Assembly (NCBI RefSeq): GCF_900111945.1
Contig: NZ_FOYO01000001.1
Location: 3,355,751 to 3,419,750 of the forward strand
DNA: 64,000 nucleotides
Origin: Litoreibacter janthinus
GTDB taxonomy: Bacteria > Pseudomonadota > Alphaproteobacteria > Rhodobacterales > Rhodobacteraceae
Direction: 5' to 3'
Every line of letters begins with the position of its first letter. Positions within the stretch are counted from its first letter, which is position 1. Made by a program: the position numbers and the translations under genes. This document shows, piece after piece, positions 54,968 through 64,000 of this stretch. The notes under the pieces are model-generated. The model ran no database searches. It had not been told where the DNA came from and worked only from the letters and a program-made list of their open reading frames with translations.

Positions 54968-55642
54968 TCAAACGGTCCGCTGCCTGATACGCCAAAGCAA
55001 AAAGACTGTCATCCCAAACCATATCACCGCGAGCGAAAACCACGTGATCGCGTAGGACAAATGGTCATTGGGTATGCCAGTACGGCTGACGGGGAGCGGG
55101 GTTATTTCGGGGGTCGCGGGGTTCGCGTTGCGCAAGATGAGCAAGACATGCTCGGTGCCCAGCTTGGAAGCCATGCGGTCGACGTCGCGGGCGAACCAGA
55201 TGTCGCGCGCTTCGTCCGGCTCCGGCGTGTAGCTGTCGACCTCGTCCGGCCAGTGCAGGTTGCCCGTCACGGTGACGTCACCAGTAGGGACCGCGGGCAG
55301 ATCATCCGCGATAGGAAGCACGCCACGGTCGACCAAGATGGTGCGGCCTTGGGTCATGAACGGGCTGATGATCCTGTAGCCCGCCCCGACCTGCTTTTGA
55401 CTGACCAACACACGCAGGCGGTCCGCGCCAAAAGTTCCGGTGGCTGTCACGGGAAGGAATCGGTCCACGTCGGCATCAAGCTGGTCGGGGAGCGCGACAG
55501 GTTCCGCCCCGATGCGCGCGTCGATTTCCGACAGCATCGCTTCTTTCCAGGCGAGGCGTTTCACCTGCCAAGTGCCAAGGCTCACCAGAATAGCGCAGCC
55601 GATCAGGCCGAACAGCAAGGGCAGGATCATTCGTTTGGTCAT
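54968..55642 (-). CDS. SURF1 family cytochrome oxidase biogenesis protein
   Basis: 224 residues with a membrane segment at each end (about 6-24 and 196-218). Marks: LGTWQVKRLAWKEAML at the N-terminus and HLSYAITWFSLAVIWFG near the C-terminus, with GYRIISPFMTQGRTILVDRGVLP in the periplasmic domain. SURF1 assists heme a insertion into oxidase subunit I. It lies at the end of the cta gene run, separated from ctaE by a 9-bp hairpin. Confidence 0.93.
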   Translation of the reverse strand: MTKRMILPLLFGLIGCAILVSLGTWQVKRLAWKEAMLSEIDARIGAEPVALPDQLDADVDRFLPVTATGTFGADRLRVLVSQKQVGAGYRIISPFMTQGRTILVDRGVLPIADDLPAVPTGDVTVTGNLHWPDEVDSYTPEPDEARDIWFARDVDRMASKLGTEHVLLILRNANPATPEITPLPVSRTGIPNDHLSYAITWFSLAVIWFGMTVFLLWRIRQRTV

Positions 55643-55659
55643 GTCACCTCAATGAAGAA

Positions 55660-55681
55660 GCGCGAGGGTTTCCCCTCGCGC
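55660..55681 (-). other. Intra-operon hairpin between ctaE and SURF1
   Basis: Perfect 9-bp stem GCGCGAGGG (55660-55668) / CCCTCGCGC (55673-55681) with a 4-nt loop. On the minus strand it is followed by TTCTTC, weak as a U-tract. It may attenuate reading into surf1-thrC. Confidence 0.5.
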
Positions 55682-55710
55682 CTGTAATCTTGCAGTCACT
55701 TAAGTAGAGC

Positions 55711-56511
55711 TTAGCCGCCCCAAATGTAAACTGCGGCAAACAGGAACAGCCAGACCACGTCCACGAAGTGCCAGTACCAAGCAGCAGCTTCGAAGCCGAC
55801 GTGACGCTCTGGCGTGAAGTGGCCTTTATACGTGCGGATCAGGCAGACCAGCAGGAAGATGGTGCCGACCAAAACGTGGAAGCCGTGGAAGCCGGTCGCC
55901 ATGAAGAAGTTGGCGCCGTAGATGTTTCCAGCGAACCCAAAGGCCGCGTGGCTGTATTCATAAATCTGGAACACGGTGAACAAAGCCCCAAGCAGGATCG
56001 CGAGGATCAGGCCGTTTTTCAGGTCCTTGCGGTTGTTCTCGTGGACCAGCGCGTGGTGCGCCCATGTCGCCGCAGCACCGGAGCACAGCAGGATCAGCGT
56101 GTTGATCAGTGGAAGGTGCCAAGGGTCGAAGGTCTCGATCCCGGCAGGTGGCCATTGGCCGTCAACCGCAGGGCTCAGCGGGCCCATCGGGTACATGGCG
56201 TGTTTGAAGAACGACCAGAACCACGCCACGAAGAACATGACTTCGGACATGATGAAGAAGATGAAGCCGTAGCGCAGACCGATGCGCACCACTGGGGTGT
56301 GATCGCCTTGCTGGCTTTCGTCGACCACCTCGGACCACCAGCTGAACATTACGTAAAGCACAGCGGCGAAACCGATCAGGAACAGCCAAGGGCTGCTGTC
56401 GTGCATCCAAAGGACCGCGCCGCTGAGCATTGCGAAAGCCGCAACAGCACCGAGCAACGGGTTAATGGAGGGCGGCAGGATGTGGTAGTCGTGGTTCTTG
56501 GCATGTGCCAT
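55711..56511 (-). CDS. ctaE: Cytochrome c oxidase subunit III
   Basis: Inner-membrane subunit of the aa3-type oxidase. 266 residues with about seven membrane segments; conserved marks are [22 protein letters not shown] with the glutamate, [26 protein letters not shown] [14 protein letters not shown], and [20 protein letters not shown]. Lies downstream of ctaG by 23 nt. Confidence 0.95.
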   Translation of the reverse strand: MAHAKNHDYHILPPSINPLLGAVAAFAMLSGAVLWMHDSSPWLFLIGFAAVLYVMFSWWSEVVDESQQGDHTPVVRIGLRYGFIFFIMSEVMFFVAWFWSFFKHAMYPMGPLSPAVDGQWPPAGIETFDPWHLPLINTLILLCSGAAATWAHHALVHENNRKDLKNGLILAILLGALFTVFQIYEYSHAAFGFAGNIYGANFFMATGFHGFHVLVGTIFLLVCLIRTYKGHFTPERHVGFEAAAWYWHFVDVVWLFLFAAVYIWGG

Positions 56512-56534
56512 TTCGTGGGCTCCCTCGTGTGGGC

Positions 56535-57131
56535 TTAGTTATATTCAGTTGTTTTTGCGGGCTGCTCGGGTGTCAGCGCAGCTTGCGCTGCCGGCTCGGG
56601 CAGGTCGATCTCGTAGAACGTATAGCTGAGGGTGATTTCCTCGACAAACTTTCCGTCCGGATCATCGACGATTTCTGGGTCGACGAAGAACGTCACGGGC
56701 ATCTGGATACGCTCACCGGGTTGCAAAACCTGTTCGGTGAAACAGAAACAAGCGATCTTGTTGAAGTAGCCACCAGCGGTGAACGGGAAGACATTGTAGC
56801 TCGCCTGCCCCGCAATCGGACGGTTAGTGGGGTTGTAGGCCTCATAGAAAGCCAGTCCAGTTTCACCGATACGCACCGTCATTTCGGTTTGCTCTGGCTT
56901 GAACTCCCAAGACATCCCAGAGGCCAGCGAGCCGTCGAACCGTACATTTATGGTCCGCTCTAGGATAACGTCAGAGCCTGCATCCGCCTGCGCAGTGGTC
57001 CCACCGTATCCGGTCACGCGGCAGAACAGATCGTACAGTGGTACCGACGCAAAACCGAGAGCGCCCATCGTCAACACAACGCCCACCAATACGGCCAGCG
57101 TGCGTTGCTTTGGATCAAGCTTCTTGAGCAT
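56535..57131 (-). CDS. ctaG: Cytochrome c oxidase assembly protein CtaG (Cox11-type)
   Basis: 198 residues, one membrane segment at about 11-28, periplasmic copper-delivery domain with the ACFCFTEQ motif (two cysteines) and [18 protein letters not shown]. Inserts copper into CuB of subunit I. The ATG shares one base with the upstream small gene stop (TGATG). Confidence 0.95.
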   Translation of the reverse strand: MLKKLDPKQRTLAVLVGVVLTMGALGFASVPLYDLFCRVTGYGGTTAQADAGSDVILERTINVRFDGSLASGMSWEFKPEQTEMTVRIGETGLAFYEAYNPTNRPIAGQASYNVFPFTAGGYFNKIACFCFTEQVLQPGERIQMPVTFFVDPEIVDDPDGKFVEEITLSYTFYEIDLPEPAAQAALTPEQPAKTTEYN

Positions 57132-57322
57132 CAGTTGCCCTCCGCCTGATCGATCAAGGCTGGGCGTGCGACGTGATCGTAGCCCTCAACGAAGCCCGTG
57201 TTCTGCACTTTGACGACGGTCAATCCGAATACGATGGCCACAAATCCTACCAACAACAGGCCAACGCCCAAGTTACGGCCGAAGCGGCGCTTGTGAAGCT
57301 CGTGCTCTACCTTCAGTGCCAT
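57131..57322 (-). CDS. Small membrane protein of the cta operon (CoxF-like)
   Basis: 63 residues: basic N-terminus (ALKVEHELHKRRFGRN), one membrane segment at about 19-39 (VGLLLVGFVAIVFGLTVV), and a short tail. It lies directly between ctaB and ctaG with 3-nt and 1-nt spacing, which is the position of a small cytochrome oxidase assembly protein in other alphaproteobacteria. It may help assembly. No other feature is recognised. Confidence 0.75.
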   Translation of the reverse strand: MALKVEHELHKRRFGRNLGVGLLLVGFVAIVFGLTVVKVQNTGFVEGYDHVARPALIDQAEGN

Positions 57323-57325
57323 GTC

Positions 57326-58264
57326 TTACCAAGCCCCCATGCCGGATTTCAGCCAGACAGCTTGCGCCAGAAGCGCACAGAAGCTGGCGAACAGGTAAAC
57401 CAGTGAGAATCGGAAATAGGCCTTTTCGGCGGCGTAGATGTCAGCCTCTGCCTCATCTTCGTCGCGTTGCCACAGCTTCCACGCACCCCAAACGAATTTG
57501 GCATTCAGGAAGATCGCAGCGGTCAGGTAAATCCAGCCGCCGATGGAGGTGAAGGCCGCGCCAATCGCGAGCGGTGCCAGAAGAACGGCATAGATGAAAA
57601 TCTGCTTGCGGGTCTCGCGCTTGCCGTGTGTCACGGTCAGCATCGGCACGCCTGCATTGGTATAGTCATTGTTCATGAACAGCGCCAAAGCCCAGAAATG
57701 GGGCGGCGTCCACATGAAGACAAGGCAGAACAGCAAAACGCTTTCGACAGACACGCCGCCCGTTGCCACGGCCCAGCCGATCATCGGAGGAAACGCGCCA
57801 GCAGCGCCACCGATCACGATGTTCTGCGGCGTCCAGCGTTTGAGCCACATGGTGTAGACGACAGCGTAGAAGAAGATGGTGAAGGCCAAGATGCCAGCGG
57901 CAACCCAGTTGGACGCCAGCCCCAGCATCGTGACAGAAATAAACGACAGCCACAGCCCAAGCGTCAGAGCCTCGCCCGGCGCAACCCGACCCGAAGGAAC
58001 CGGACGGTTGGCGGTGCGCTTCATAATGGTATCGATGTCGTGGTCATACCACATGTTCAGCGCGCCAGAGGCCCCACCGCCCAACGCGATGAACAAAATA
58101 GACACCATCGCGACAAACGGATGCACGCTGACAGGTGCCACGAAGACCCCAACAGCCGCGGTAAAGACAACCAACGACATCACGCGCGGCTTCAGCAGCG
58201 CCCAATAGTCGCCGAACTGACCTTCGCCAGCTGTCGTTCCGATGTTTTGTGTCGCGTCAGACAT
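57326..58264 (-). CDS. ctaB: Protoheme IX farnesyltransferase
   Basis: Makes heme O from heme B for the oxidase. 312 residues, UbiA prenyltransferase fold with about nine membrane segments; motif [20 protein letters not shown] (D-x-x-D), [20 protein letters not shown], and [17 protein letters not shown] at 58264. Lies 59 nt after ctaC; a hairpin sits in that gap. Confidence 0.95.
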   Translation of the reverse strand: MSDATQNIGTTAGEGQFGDYWALLKPRVMSLVVFTAAVGVFVAPVSVHPFVAMVSILFIALGGGASGALNMWYDHDIDTIMKRTANRPVPSGRVAPGEALTLGLWLSFISVTMLGLASNWVAAGILAFTIFFYAVVYTMWLKRWTPQNIVIGGAAGAFPPMIGWAVATGGVSVESVLLFCLVFMWTPPHFWALALFMNNDYTNAGVPMLTVTHGKRETRKQIFIYAVLLAPLAIGAAFTSIGGWIYLTAAIFLNAKFVWGAWKLWQRDEDEAEADIYAAEKAYFRFSLVYLFASFCALLAQAVWLKSGMGAW

Positions 58265-58294
58265 GGCGTTACACCCGGTTGCGGAATGAGTGGT

Positions 58295-58314
58295 CGGCGG
58301 GGGTGACCCCGCCG
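58295..58314 (-). other. Hairpin between ctaC and ctaB
   Basis: Perfect 8-bp stem CGGCGGGG / CCCCGCCG with loop GTGA in the 59-nt gap. No T-run follows, so it is probably a processing or attenuation structure and not a full terminator. Confidence 0.5.
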
Positions 58315-58323
58315 CACCTAAGA

Positions 58324-59208
58324 TTAGTCAGCCGAAGCGACCTGCACGGAAAGCGGGGTACCCGCATATTCCTCGATCGCGCCTTCCAGCCAAGCGTCAT
58401 ATACCTCTTGGCTAACGACTTTCACGGTGATCGGCATGTAAGCGTGGGCCTGACCGCATAGCTCGGAGCATTGACCAAAGTAGATGCCCTCTTTCTCGGC
58501 TTTGAACCAAAGGGCTGCCAGACGGCCTGGAACGGCGTCTTGTTTCACGCCAAACGCTGGAATGGTCCAAGAGTGGATCACGTCCGCACCGGTGACCTGC
58601 ATCACAACGGTTTTGCCAACGGGCACAACAACTGCGGTATCAGTGGCCAGCAAGAATTCGTCCTTGCTGTAACCGGCTTCAACCAGCTCAGTCTCAACCT
58701 CTGGCGTCAGGCGGTTTTCGCCAGCGCCGATCATGATGCTGTCAAAGCCGAAACCATGGTCAACATATTCGTAGCCCCAGTACCATTGATAGCCAGTCGC
58801 CTTGATAACGATGTCGCCTTCAGGAATGCGTTGCTGCTTGAACAGCACCGGCACTGAGAACGCGCCGATGATGACCAGAATAACCACTGGGATCATGGTC
58901 CAGGCCACTTCGAGGGTGGAGTGGTGGGTAAAGGTCGCAGCATTCGGGTTCCGCTTCGCATTAAAGCGATAGGCACACCACAGCAGCAGGACCGTTACAA
59001 AAATGGTGATCACTGTGATGATCACGAATACAAATTGGTCCAACCAATGAATATCGCGGGCCAATTCGGTGACCGCTGGTTGGAAACTCAAGGATGTTTC
59101 GGCGTTTGGCTTGCCGATGATTTCCAAGTTATCCAGCGCAGCTTGCGCATGGGCGCCAGTAGCAGCCATCAGGCCCCCTACGGCAGCAAAAAGTTTTGCA
59201 ATTCTCAT
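58324..59208 (-). CDS. ctaC: Cytochrome c oxidase subunit II
   Basis: 294 residues: signal peptide ([22 protein letters not shown]), two membrane segments (about 56-79 and 104-124), and a periplasmic CuA domain with the ligand motif [16 protein letters not shown], with [23 protein letters not shown] at 59208. First gene of the ctaC-ctaB-small-ctaG-ctaE-surf1-thrC run. Subunit I (ctaD) is not in the window. Confidence 0.96.
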   Translation of the reverse strand: MRIAKLFAAVGGLMAATGAHAQAALDNLEIIGKPNAETSLSFQPAVTELARDIHWLDQFVFVIITVITIFVTVLLLWCAYRFNAKRNPNAATFTHHSTLEVAWTMIPVVILVIIGAFSVPVLFKQQRIPEGDIVIKATGYQWYWGYEYVDHGFGFDSIMIGAGENRLTPEVETELVEAGYSKDEFLLATDTAVVVPVGKTVVMQVTGADVIHSWTIPAFGVKQDAVPGRLAALWFKAEKEGIYFGQCSELCGQAHAYMPITVKVVSQEVYDAWLEGAIEEYAGTPLSVQVASAD

Positions 59209-59370
59209 CTAGTGTTCCCGTCGTTGTCAGGGCGATGCACTTTTGGCACGCGCTCCCCCGCTTGCGTCTGGCCCGTGAGAAACCATATTACCATGCAAGG
59301 GGCAAGCGCAGACACGTTGAAAGCGCCACGATGCCGCACACAATTTTGCGCTAAATCAAGGGAATCACCA

Positions 59371-60801
59371 ATGACCTCCGCTAACGCCGCCCCGTTCCGC
59401 CCGTTCGAGACCATGTTGGACGAAGATCGGGCACTAGAGATTCTCCAAGCCGCGACCGCCGGAGCCGACGATGGGGAGCTGTTTCTGGAACGCAAGCGCG
59501 GCGAAATGTTCGCCTTTGACGATGGCCGCCTCAAAACCGCAAGTTACGACGCGTCCGAAGGCTTTGGGCTGCGTGCCGTGCGCGGAGAAACTGCAGGCTA
59601 TGCCCATGCAACCGAAATATCAGAGCACGCCTTGATCCGCGCCTCTGAGACGGCCCGCCTTGCTGTTGGCGCAGGTGGTGGCACGCTGGCCCCAGCCCCA
59701 GCACGCACCAACCGCAAACTCTACTCCGACATGGACCCGATGGAAGGGATCGCCTTCACCGCCAAGGTCGATACGCTGCGCGAAATCGACGCCTTTGCCC
59801 GCGCGCTGGATTCGCGTGTTGTGCAGGTCTCCGCTTCTTTGGCCGCATCGCAACAAGAGGTGGCGATCCTGCGCCCAGACGGAACTTTGGCCACAGACAA
59901 TCGCCCGATGACGCGTATCAACGTATCGGTCATCGCTGAGAAGGACGGTCGCCGCGAAAACGGCACCGCAGGCGGCGGCGGGCGCACAATGCTCGACGGG
60001 CTTCTGGAGCCCGCGCATTGGCAAGGTCTGGTGCGCGAAGCACTACGTATCGCGCTGGTGAACCTTGAAGCAGAGCCCGCACCTGCTGGCGTTATGGACG
60101 TGGTCTTGGGGCCAGGCTGGCCCGGCATCTTGCTGCACGAAGCTATCGGCCACGGGCTTGAGGGAGACTTCAACCGAAAGAAAACCTCGGCCTTCGCGGG
60201 TCTTATGGGCCAGCAGATTGCGGCGAAGGGGGTGACGGTTCTCGATGACGGCACGATCCCGGATCGCCGAGGCTCTATCACGATTGATGACGAGGGCACG
60301 CCCTCCGGCAAGAATGTCCTGATCGAGGATGGCGTTCTGGTCGGCTACATGCAGGACCGCCAGAACGCACGTCTTATGGGCGTCCGTGCAACCGGAAACG
60401 GGCGCCGAGAAAGCTACGCTCACACCCCGATGCCGCGCATGACCAACACCTATATGCTCGGCGGCGATGCCGAGCCCGAGAGCATTGTCGCCGATCTTAA
60501 GGACGGAATTTACGCCGTAGGATTTGGCGGAGGGCAGGTCGATATCACCAACGGCAAGTTTGTGTTCAGCTGCACCGAGGCCTACCGCGTCAAAGATGGC
60601 AAAGTCGGCGCTCCCGTGAAAGGCGCCACACTCATCGGTGACGGAGCCACAGCATTGAAGCACATTCAGGCTATCGGGAACGACATGGCGCTGGATCCGG
60701 GCATGGGCAATTGCGGCAAGGCCGGTCAGTGGGTGCCGGTCGGGGTGGGTCAGCCGACCTTGAAGATTGGCGGACTTACTGTTGGCGGCTCTGCAACATG
60801 A
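59371..60801 (+). CDS. tldD: Metalloprotease TldD
   Basis: 476 residues, starting MTSANAAPFRPFETMLDEDR. The zinc-binding motif is HEAIGHGLEGD (H-E-x3-H) near residue 253, followed by DEGTPSGKNVLIEDGVLVG, and a C-terminal domain ending CGKAGQWVPVGVGQPTLK. TldD acts with TldE to process small peptides. The open frame continues upstream to 58921 but that overlaps ctaC and is not used. The gene is alone; tldE is not seen. Confidence 0.95.
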   Translation: MTSANAAPFRPFETMLDEDRALEILQAATAGADDGELFLERKRGEMFAFDDGRLKTASYDASEGFGLRAVRGETAGYAHATEISEHALIRASETARLAVGAGGGTLAPAPARTNRKLYSDMDPMEGIAFTAKVDTLREIDAFARALDSRVVQVSASLAASQQEVAILRPDGTLATDNRPMTRINVSVIAEKDGRRENGTAGGGGRTMLDGLLEPAHWQGLVREALRIALVNLEAEPAPAGVMDVVLGPGWPGILLHEAIGHGLEGDFNRKKTSAFAGLMGQQIAAKGVTVLDDGTIPDRRGSITIDDEGTPSGKNVLIEDGVLVGYMQDRQNARLMGVRATGNGRRESYAHTPMPRMTNTYMLGGDAEPESIVADLKDGIYAVGFGGGQVDITNGKFVFSCTEAYRVKDGKVGAPVKGATLIGDGATALKHIQAIGNDMALDPGMGNCGKAGQWVPVGVGQPTLKIGGLTVGGSAT

Positions 60802-60981
60802 GTGAGTCGCTTCGAGCGGCGAGGTGCGGGCATTCCAGCCCCTTTGGTCAATGCAATTTAGTTTTAATTTTAATGTCATATATTCAAATGCTTAGGTGAA
60901 ATATCTCATCTTATTGTTCATGTTCACCTTCCTTTAACTCCGCCGATCCAAAGTAGCTTCACTGATTAGACGGAGCGAAGA

Positions 60982-62112
60982 ATGGCCGGCGACCTGCTGT
61001 CTACCCCACCCCCCCTCGCACCCCCAAGACTTCAGGGCGAAGAGATTTCTTGGCTTCGTCTGATCAGGTCTCACCGCGTCGGCGTGAGCACGTTTTTCCG
61101 CCTGCTCGACGAGCATGGTTCAGCGGAGGCTGCACTCGAGGCGCTGCCCCGTATAGCTTCTGCGGCAGGTGTGTCGCGTTACACCCCTTGCACTGAACAA
61201 GTCGCAAGACGCGAATTGGAACACGGGATGCGCATTGGCGCGCAGTTGCTGCTTCATGGCTCAAATGAATATCCCCGCGCGTTAATGGATCTTGAGGATG
61301 CTCCGCCAGTGCTTTGGGCGTTGGGCAACCAGACCCTGACGGAAGAACACAGCATCGCCATGGTCGGGGCACGCAATGCCTCTTCTCTGGGCACCAGAAT
61401 GGCCCAAGGACTGGCCAATGATCTAGGCAATGCTGGCTTCGTGATTACATCCGGCCTTGCGCGCGGCGTCGATACCGCCGCACATCTGGCAGCCCTTCCC
61501 CACGGAACCATTGCCGTGGTCGCGGGGGGGCTTGATGTGGTCTATCCGCGCGAGAACGCCAAGTTGCATGACCAGATTGCCGCGCAAGGATTGATCCTGT
61601 CGGAACGGCCTTTGGGCCTGCAGCCGCAAGCGCGTGACTTCCCGCGACGCAATCGTATAATTTCCGGCCTGTCCCGCGCGGTCGTGGTGATCGAAGCTGC
61701 CGCCAAATCCGGCAGCCTGATCACTGCACGCAACGCTTTGGATCAAGGTCGCGACGTGATGGCGGTACCGGGTCATCCACTTGATGCGCGAGCTGCCGGA
61801 TGCAACCTGCTCATCCGTGATGGCGCTACGCTCGTCCGTTCGGCACAAGATGTGATCGCTTCGATTGGCAGCGCGTGTCTTGAAACCGCGCCGGCACCGC
61901 ACCAAACGCCGCGTCCTAAGGCACCCGTTCATCCGCATGGCGACGCTCATGCGCGCATTCTCGGGCTGCTTGGCCCGACGCCTGTCGCAGAGGATCAATT
62001 GCTGCGTGATTTGCAGATGGACGCCGGAGCGCTGGCCCCTGCCCTGACCTTGTTGGAACTTGAAGGGAAGATCGAGCGCCAACCCGGCGGACTGTTATCG
62101 CGGTTGAACTAG
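60982..62112 (+). CDS. dprA: DNA-processing protein DprA
   Basis: 376 residues: N-terminal SAM-like region, Rossmann-like core with AMVGARNASSLGTRMAQGLA, VAGGLDVVYPRENAKLHD, ERPLGLQPQARDFPRRNRIISG, PGHPLDARAAGCNLLIRDGA, and a C-terminal winged-helix (LGPTPVAEDQLLRDLQMDAG). Loads RecA on incoming single-stranded DNA in transformation and is needed for gene transfer agent uptake in Rhodobacter. GGAGCGAAGA lies before the ATG. The 180-nt gap to tldD is AT-rich. Confidence 0.95.
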   Translation: MAGDLLSTPPPLAPPRLQGEEISWLRLIRSHRVGVSTFFRLLDEHGSAEAALEALPRIASAAGVSRYTPCTEQVARRELEHGMRIGAQLLLHGSNEYPRALMDLEDAPPVLWALGNQTLTEEHSIAMVGARNASSLGTRMAQGLANDLGNAGFVITSGLARGVDTAAHLAALPHGTIAVVAGGLDVVYPRENAKLHDQIAAQGLILSERPLGLQPQARDFPRRNRIISGLSRAVVVIEAAAKSGSLITARNALDQGRDVMAVPGHPLDARAAGCNLLIRDGATLVRSAQDVIASIGSACLETAPAPHQTPRPKAPVHPHGDAHARILGLLGPTPVAEDQLLRDLQMDAGALAPALTLLELEGKIERQPGGLLSRLN

Positions 62113-62936
62113 CGCGCCTTGCAAAGGGCCAGCGCGATGCCGCCAAGCACCAGCAAACTGGCAAGGGCAAAGCGGACCGTCAAATCTTCGCCCAAGAATG
62201 CCATGCCCCCCATCAAAGCGATGACCGGCACGGTGAGTTGAGCCACCGCTGCGGTCGTTGTCTCCAGCATCGGGAGAACACGATACCACAACGCATACCC
62301 CAAAGCCGACGTGATCGCGCCAGAAGCTAGGGCCGCCATATAGCCCACCGTGGGTCCTGTTGGCAGGCCCACAAAGGGGAACATTACAATCATCAAAAGC
62401 GCTGCGTAGCGGAAATTCTGCTCTGTCCGCAGCAAAGGTGACTGGCTTCCGCGCCCCGCCAATGTGTAGACACCCCAGCCCACACCCGCCGCAGCCATCA
62501 AAACGCCGCCCCACATGTCGGGAGCCGCACCGCCTGCAGGCCAGAGCAAAACCGCAAGGCCGGCAAACGCGACACCGCACCCAAGATACCGCATCGCCCG
62601 GATGCGTTCGCCACCCATCACAGCTGCAGCGAACATCGTGATCTGCACGACCCCGAAGAGTATAAGCGCACCGACGCCCGCATCTAGCGTGGTATAGGCC
62701 AGAGAGAAGCCAAGCATGTAGACCAGCAGCGAAGCGGTTCCGACCACGCTTCCGCGCTCCTTTTGATCGGTTCGGCGCATCCAGACGAGCGCCAGCAGGA
62801 CGATCGCGCCGCTCCACACACGCAGCATGCTGAAATCTAACGGGTCCATCCCACCGCGCGACACGCCGAGCTTGTTCAACACGGAGTTGGCTGCAAACGC
62901 GACCATGGTGAGGGCGGTGAGTAAAAAGAGACGCAT
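62109..62936 (-). CDS. EamA family transporter (DMT superfamily)
   Basis: 275 residues from MRLFLLTALTMVAFAANSVL with about ten membrane segments in two repeats; NSVLNKLGVSRGGMDPL after the first segment and LTVPVIALMGGMAFLGEDLT at the end are typical. Substrate unknown. Convergent with dprA (4-nt overlap). The open frame to 62972 is not used. Confidence 0.87.
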   Translation of the reverse strand: MRLFLLTALTMVAFAANSVLNKLGVSRGGMDPLDFSMLRVWSGAIVLLALVWMRRTDQKERGSVVGTASLLVYMLGFSLAYTTLDAGVGALILFGVVQITMFAAAVMGGERIRAMRYLGCGVAFAGLAVLLWPAGGAAPDMWGGVLMAAAGVGWGVYTLAGRGSQSPLLRTEQNFRYAALLMIVMFPFVGLPTGPTVGYMAALASGAITSALGYALWYRVLPMLETTTAAVAQLTVPVIALMGGMAFLGEDLTVRFALASLLVLGGIALALCKAR

Positions 62937-63024
62937 GGCATTGGCATAGGGCGAATTATCGCAAGAGAACATTCGAAAATGCCCCTGTCCGAAGCTTTCG
63001 CGGTCACAATGCGGTCAACAAAAA

Positions 63025-63048
63025 AGGGCCACCCAGACGGGTGGCCCT
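63025..63048 (-). terminator. Rho-independent terminator of groL
   Basis: Perfect 10-bp stem AGGGCCACCC (63025-63034) / GGGTGGCCCT (63039-63048), loop AGAC. On the minus strand it is followed by TTTTTT. It sits 29 nt past the groL stop. Confidence 0.93.
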
Positions 63049-63077
63049 GAACTTGGCGTAATATGGCGTGAGCCCTA

Positions 63078-64000
63078 TTACATCATGCCGCCCATGCCGC
63101 CCATGTCAGGCATGCCGCCGCCGCCAGCACCCTCTTTGGATGGCTTGTCAGCAACCATAGCTTCCGTGGTGATCAGCAGGGCTGCAACCGAAGCCGCATC
63201 TTGCAGAGCAGTCCGGACCACTTTGGCTGGGTCGATCACGCCGAACTTGAACATGTCGCCATATTCTTCGGTTTGAGCGTTGAAGCCGAAAGTCGGGTCG
63301 TTCGACTCGCGGATTTTGCCAGCAACAACAGCACCGTCAACGCCAGCGTTCTCAGCGATCTGACGCAGAGGAGCCTCGATTGCCTTGCGCACGATGTTGA
63401 TGCCGACATTTTGGTCGTTGTTGACGCCTTCAAGGCCTTCCAGAACCTTAGCGGCCTGAACCAGAGCAACACCACCACCCACAACGATGCCCTCTTGGAC
63501 AGCTGCGCGGGTTGCGTTCAGCGCGTCGTCAACGCGGTCTTTACGCTCTTTCACTTCGATTTCAGACATGCCGCCAACGCGGATCACAGCAACACCGCCT
63601 GCCAGTTTGGCAACGCGCTCTTGCAGCTTCTCACGGTCGTAGTCGGACGTGGTTTCTTCGATCTGCTGACGGATCTGGGACACGCGTGCCTCGATCTCAG
63701 CTTTCTCGCCAGCACCGTCAACGATAGTGGTCTCGTCTTTAGTGATCTGGATCTTCTTGGCGGTGCCAAGCATGTCCATGGTCACCGACTCCAGCTTCAT
63801 GCCGAGGTCTTCGGAGATCACTTGGCCGCCAGTCAGGATCGCGATGTCTTGCAGCATGGCTTTACGGCGATCGCCGAAACCAGGAGCTTTGACAGCAGCG
63901 ATTTTCAAACCGCCACGCAGCTTGTTCACAACCAGAGTTGCAAGGGCTTCGCCCTCAACATCTTCAGCGACGATCAGCAGTGGCTTGCCGGATTGAATGA
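63078..64000 (-). CDS. groL: Chaperonin GroEL (5' end cut by window)
   Basis: The reading frame is open from the right edge ([20 protein letters not shown]) to a stop at 63078, about 307 codons of the roughly 545-residue protein; the N-terminal half is off the window. Marks: [23 protein letters not shown], the ring ATPase sequence [14 protein letters not shown] and [18 protein letters not shown] [23 protein letters not shown], and the Gly/Met-rich tail [14 protein letters not shown]. groES is presumably upstream beyond the edge. Confidence 0.98.
   Translation of the reverse strand, partial: IQSGKPLLIVAEDVEGEALATLVVNKLRGGLKIAAVKAPGFGDRRKAMLQDIAILTGGQVISEDLGMKLESVTMDMLGTAKKIQITKDETTIVDGAGEKAEIEARVSQIRQQIEETTSDYDREKLQERVAKLAGGVAVIRVGGMSEIEVKERKDRVDDALNATRAAVQEGIVVGGGVALVQAAKVLEGLEGVNNDQNVGINIVRKAIEAPLRQIAENAGVDGAVVAGKIRESNDPTFGFNAQTEEYGDMFKFGVIDPAKVVRTALQDAASVAALLITTEAMVADKPSKEGAGGGGMPDMGGMGGMM

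Noticed and set aside
58921..59370. Extended N-terminus for tldD
   Set aside because: It overlaps ctaC antisense and lacks the TldD start; the ATG at 59371 gives the family N-terminus.
63078..63929. groL starting at an internal GTG
   Set aside because: Upstream codons to the window edge continue the GroEL sequence, so the gene runs off the window and is not a short variant.

Overview
The window reads as a chromosomal segment of an alphaproteobacterium of the order Rhodobacterales, most likely a marine Roseobacter-type organism. The support is gene content and order: the tolQRAB-pal-cpoB-tilS-ftsH run, ruvCAB, the ctaC-ctaB-ctaG-ctaE-SURF1-thrC-M16 peptidase run, a DUF1127 protein, homospermidine synthase, a Hint-domain protein with a CtrA-like box, and EI-Ntr. 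Coding density is high, GC is high, and most genes sit in short operons with 1-4 nt start/stop overlaps. I saw no rRNA, tRNA, CRISPR array, insertion sequence or replication origin.

Layout, left to right. 1-2334 (minus): formate-tetrahydrofolate ligase, cut by the left edge, and a MOSC protein. 2480-11384 (minus): cell-envelope block ybgC, tolQ, tolR, tolA, tolB, pal, cpoB, then tilS and ftsH. 11503-15362: an MscS-type channel, a conserved unknown and ruvCAB. 15702-18578: a stress-type DUF1127 protein with its own promoter and terminator, a small membrane protein, prmA and an MFS protein preceded by a decayed reading frame. 18922-24058 (minus): adk-acs, homospermidine synthase and rpsD.

24168-26215 is the clearest accessory patch. 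It is AT-richer than its surroundings and holds an eroded group resembling type VI secretion cargo: a protein ending in a T6SS-type Ig-like module, a gene tail, and a LysM / Ig-like / peptidoglycan-binding gene broken by single-base shifts. It lies between rpsD and trpA.

26216-36897: trpA, an FMN-dependent lactate-type dehydrogenase behind a 15-bp perfect inverted repeat, an MFS transporter, rplY, a Hint-domain protein followed closely by an M50-like membrane protease, modABC, a PLP-dependent dehydratase and a histone-deacetylase-family enzyme. 37021-49392: NUDIX, DUF1178, SDR, lysC, ptsP, EcsC-like, GNAT, flavin reductase, SulP, mtnP, a phage-type M15 peptidase and apt. mtnP and apt both serve adenine salvage. 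49389-59208 (minus): FAD-linked oxidoreductase, MBL-fold protein, GNAT, M16 peptidase, thrC and the cytochrome c oxidase assembly/structural genes. 59371-64000: tldD, dprA, an EamA transporter and groL, cut by the right edge.

The best leads for something undescribed are the eroded secretion-cargo patch, the Hint protein / M50 protease pair with its CtrA-like box, the palindrome before the lldD-type gene, and the two spaced AATTTTGTAAATT elements upstream of acs. All functional names rest on reading the sequence by eye; no database search was run.
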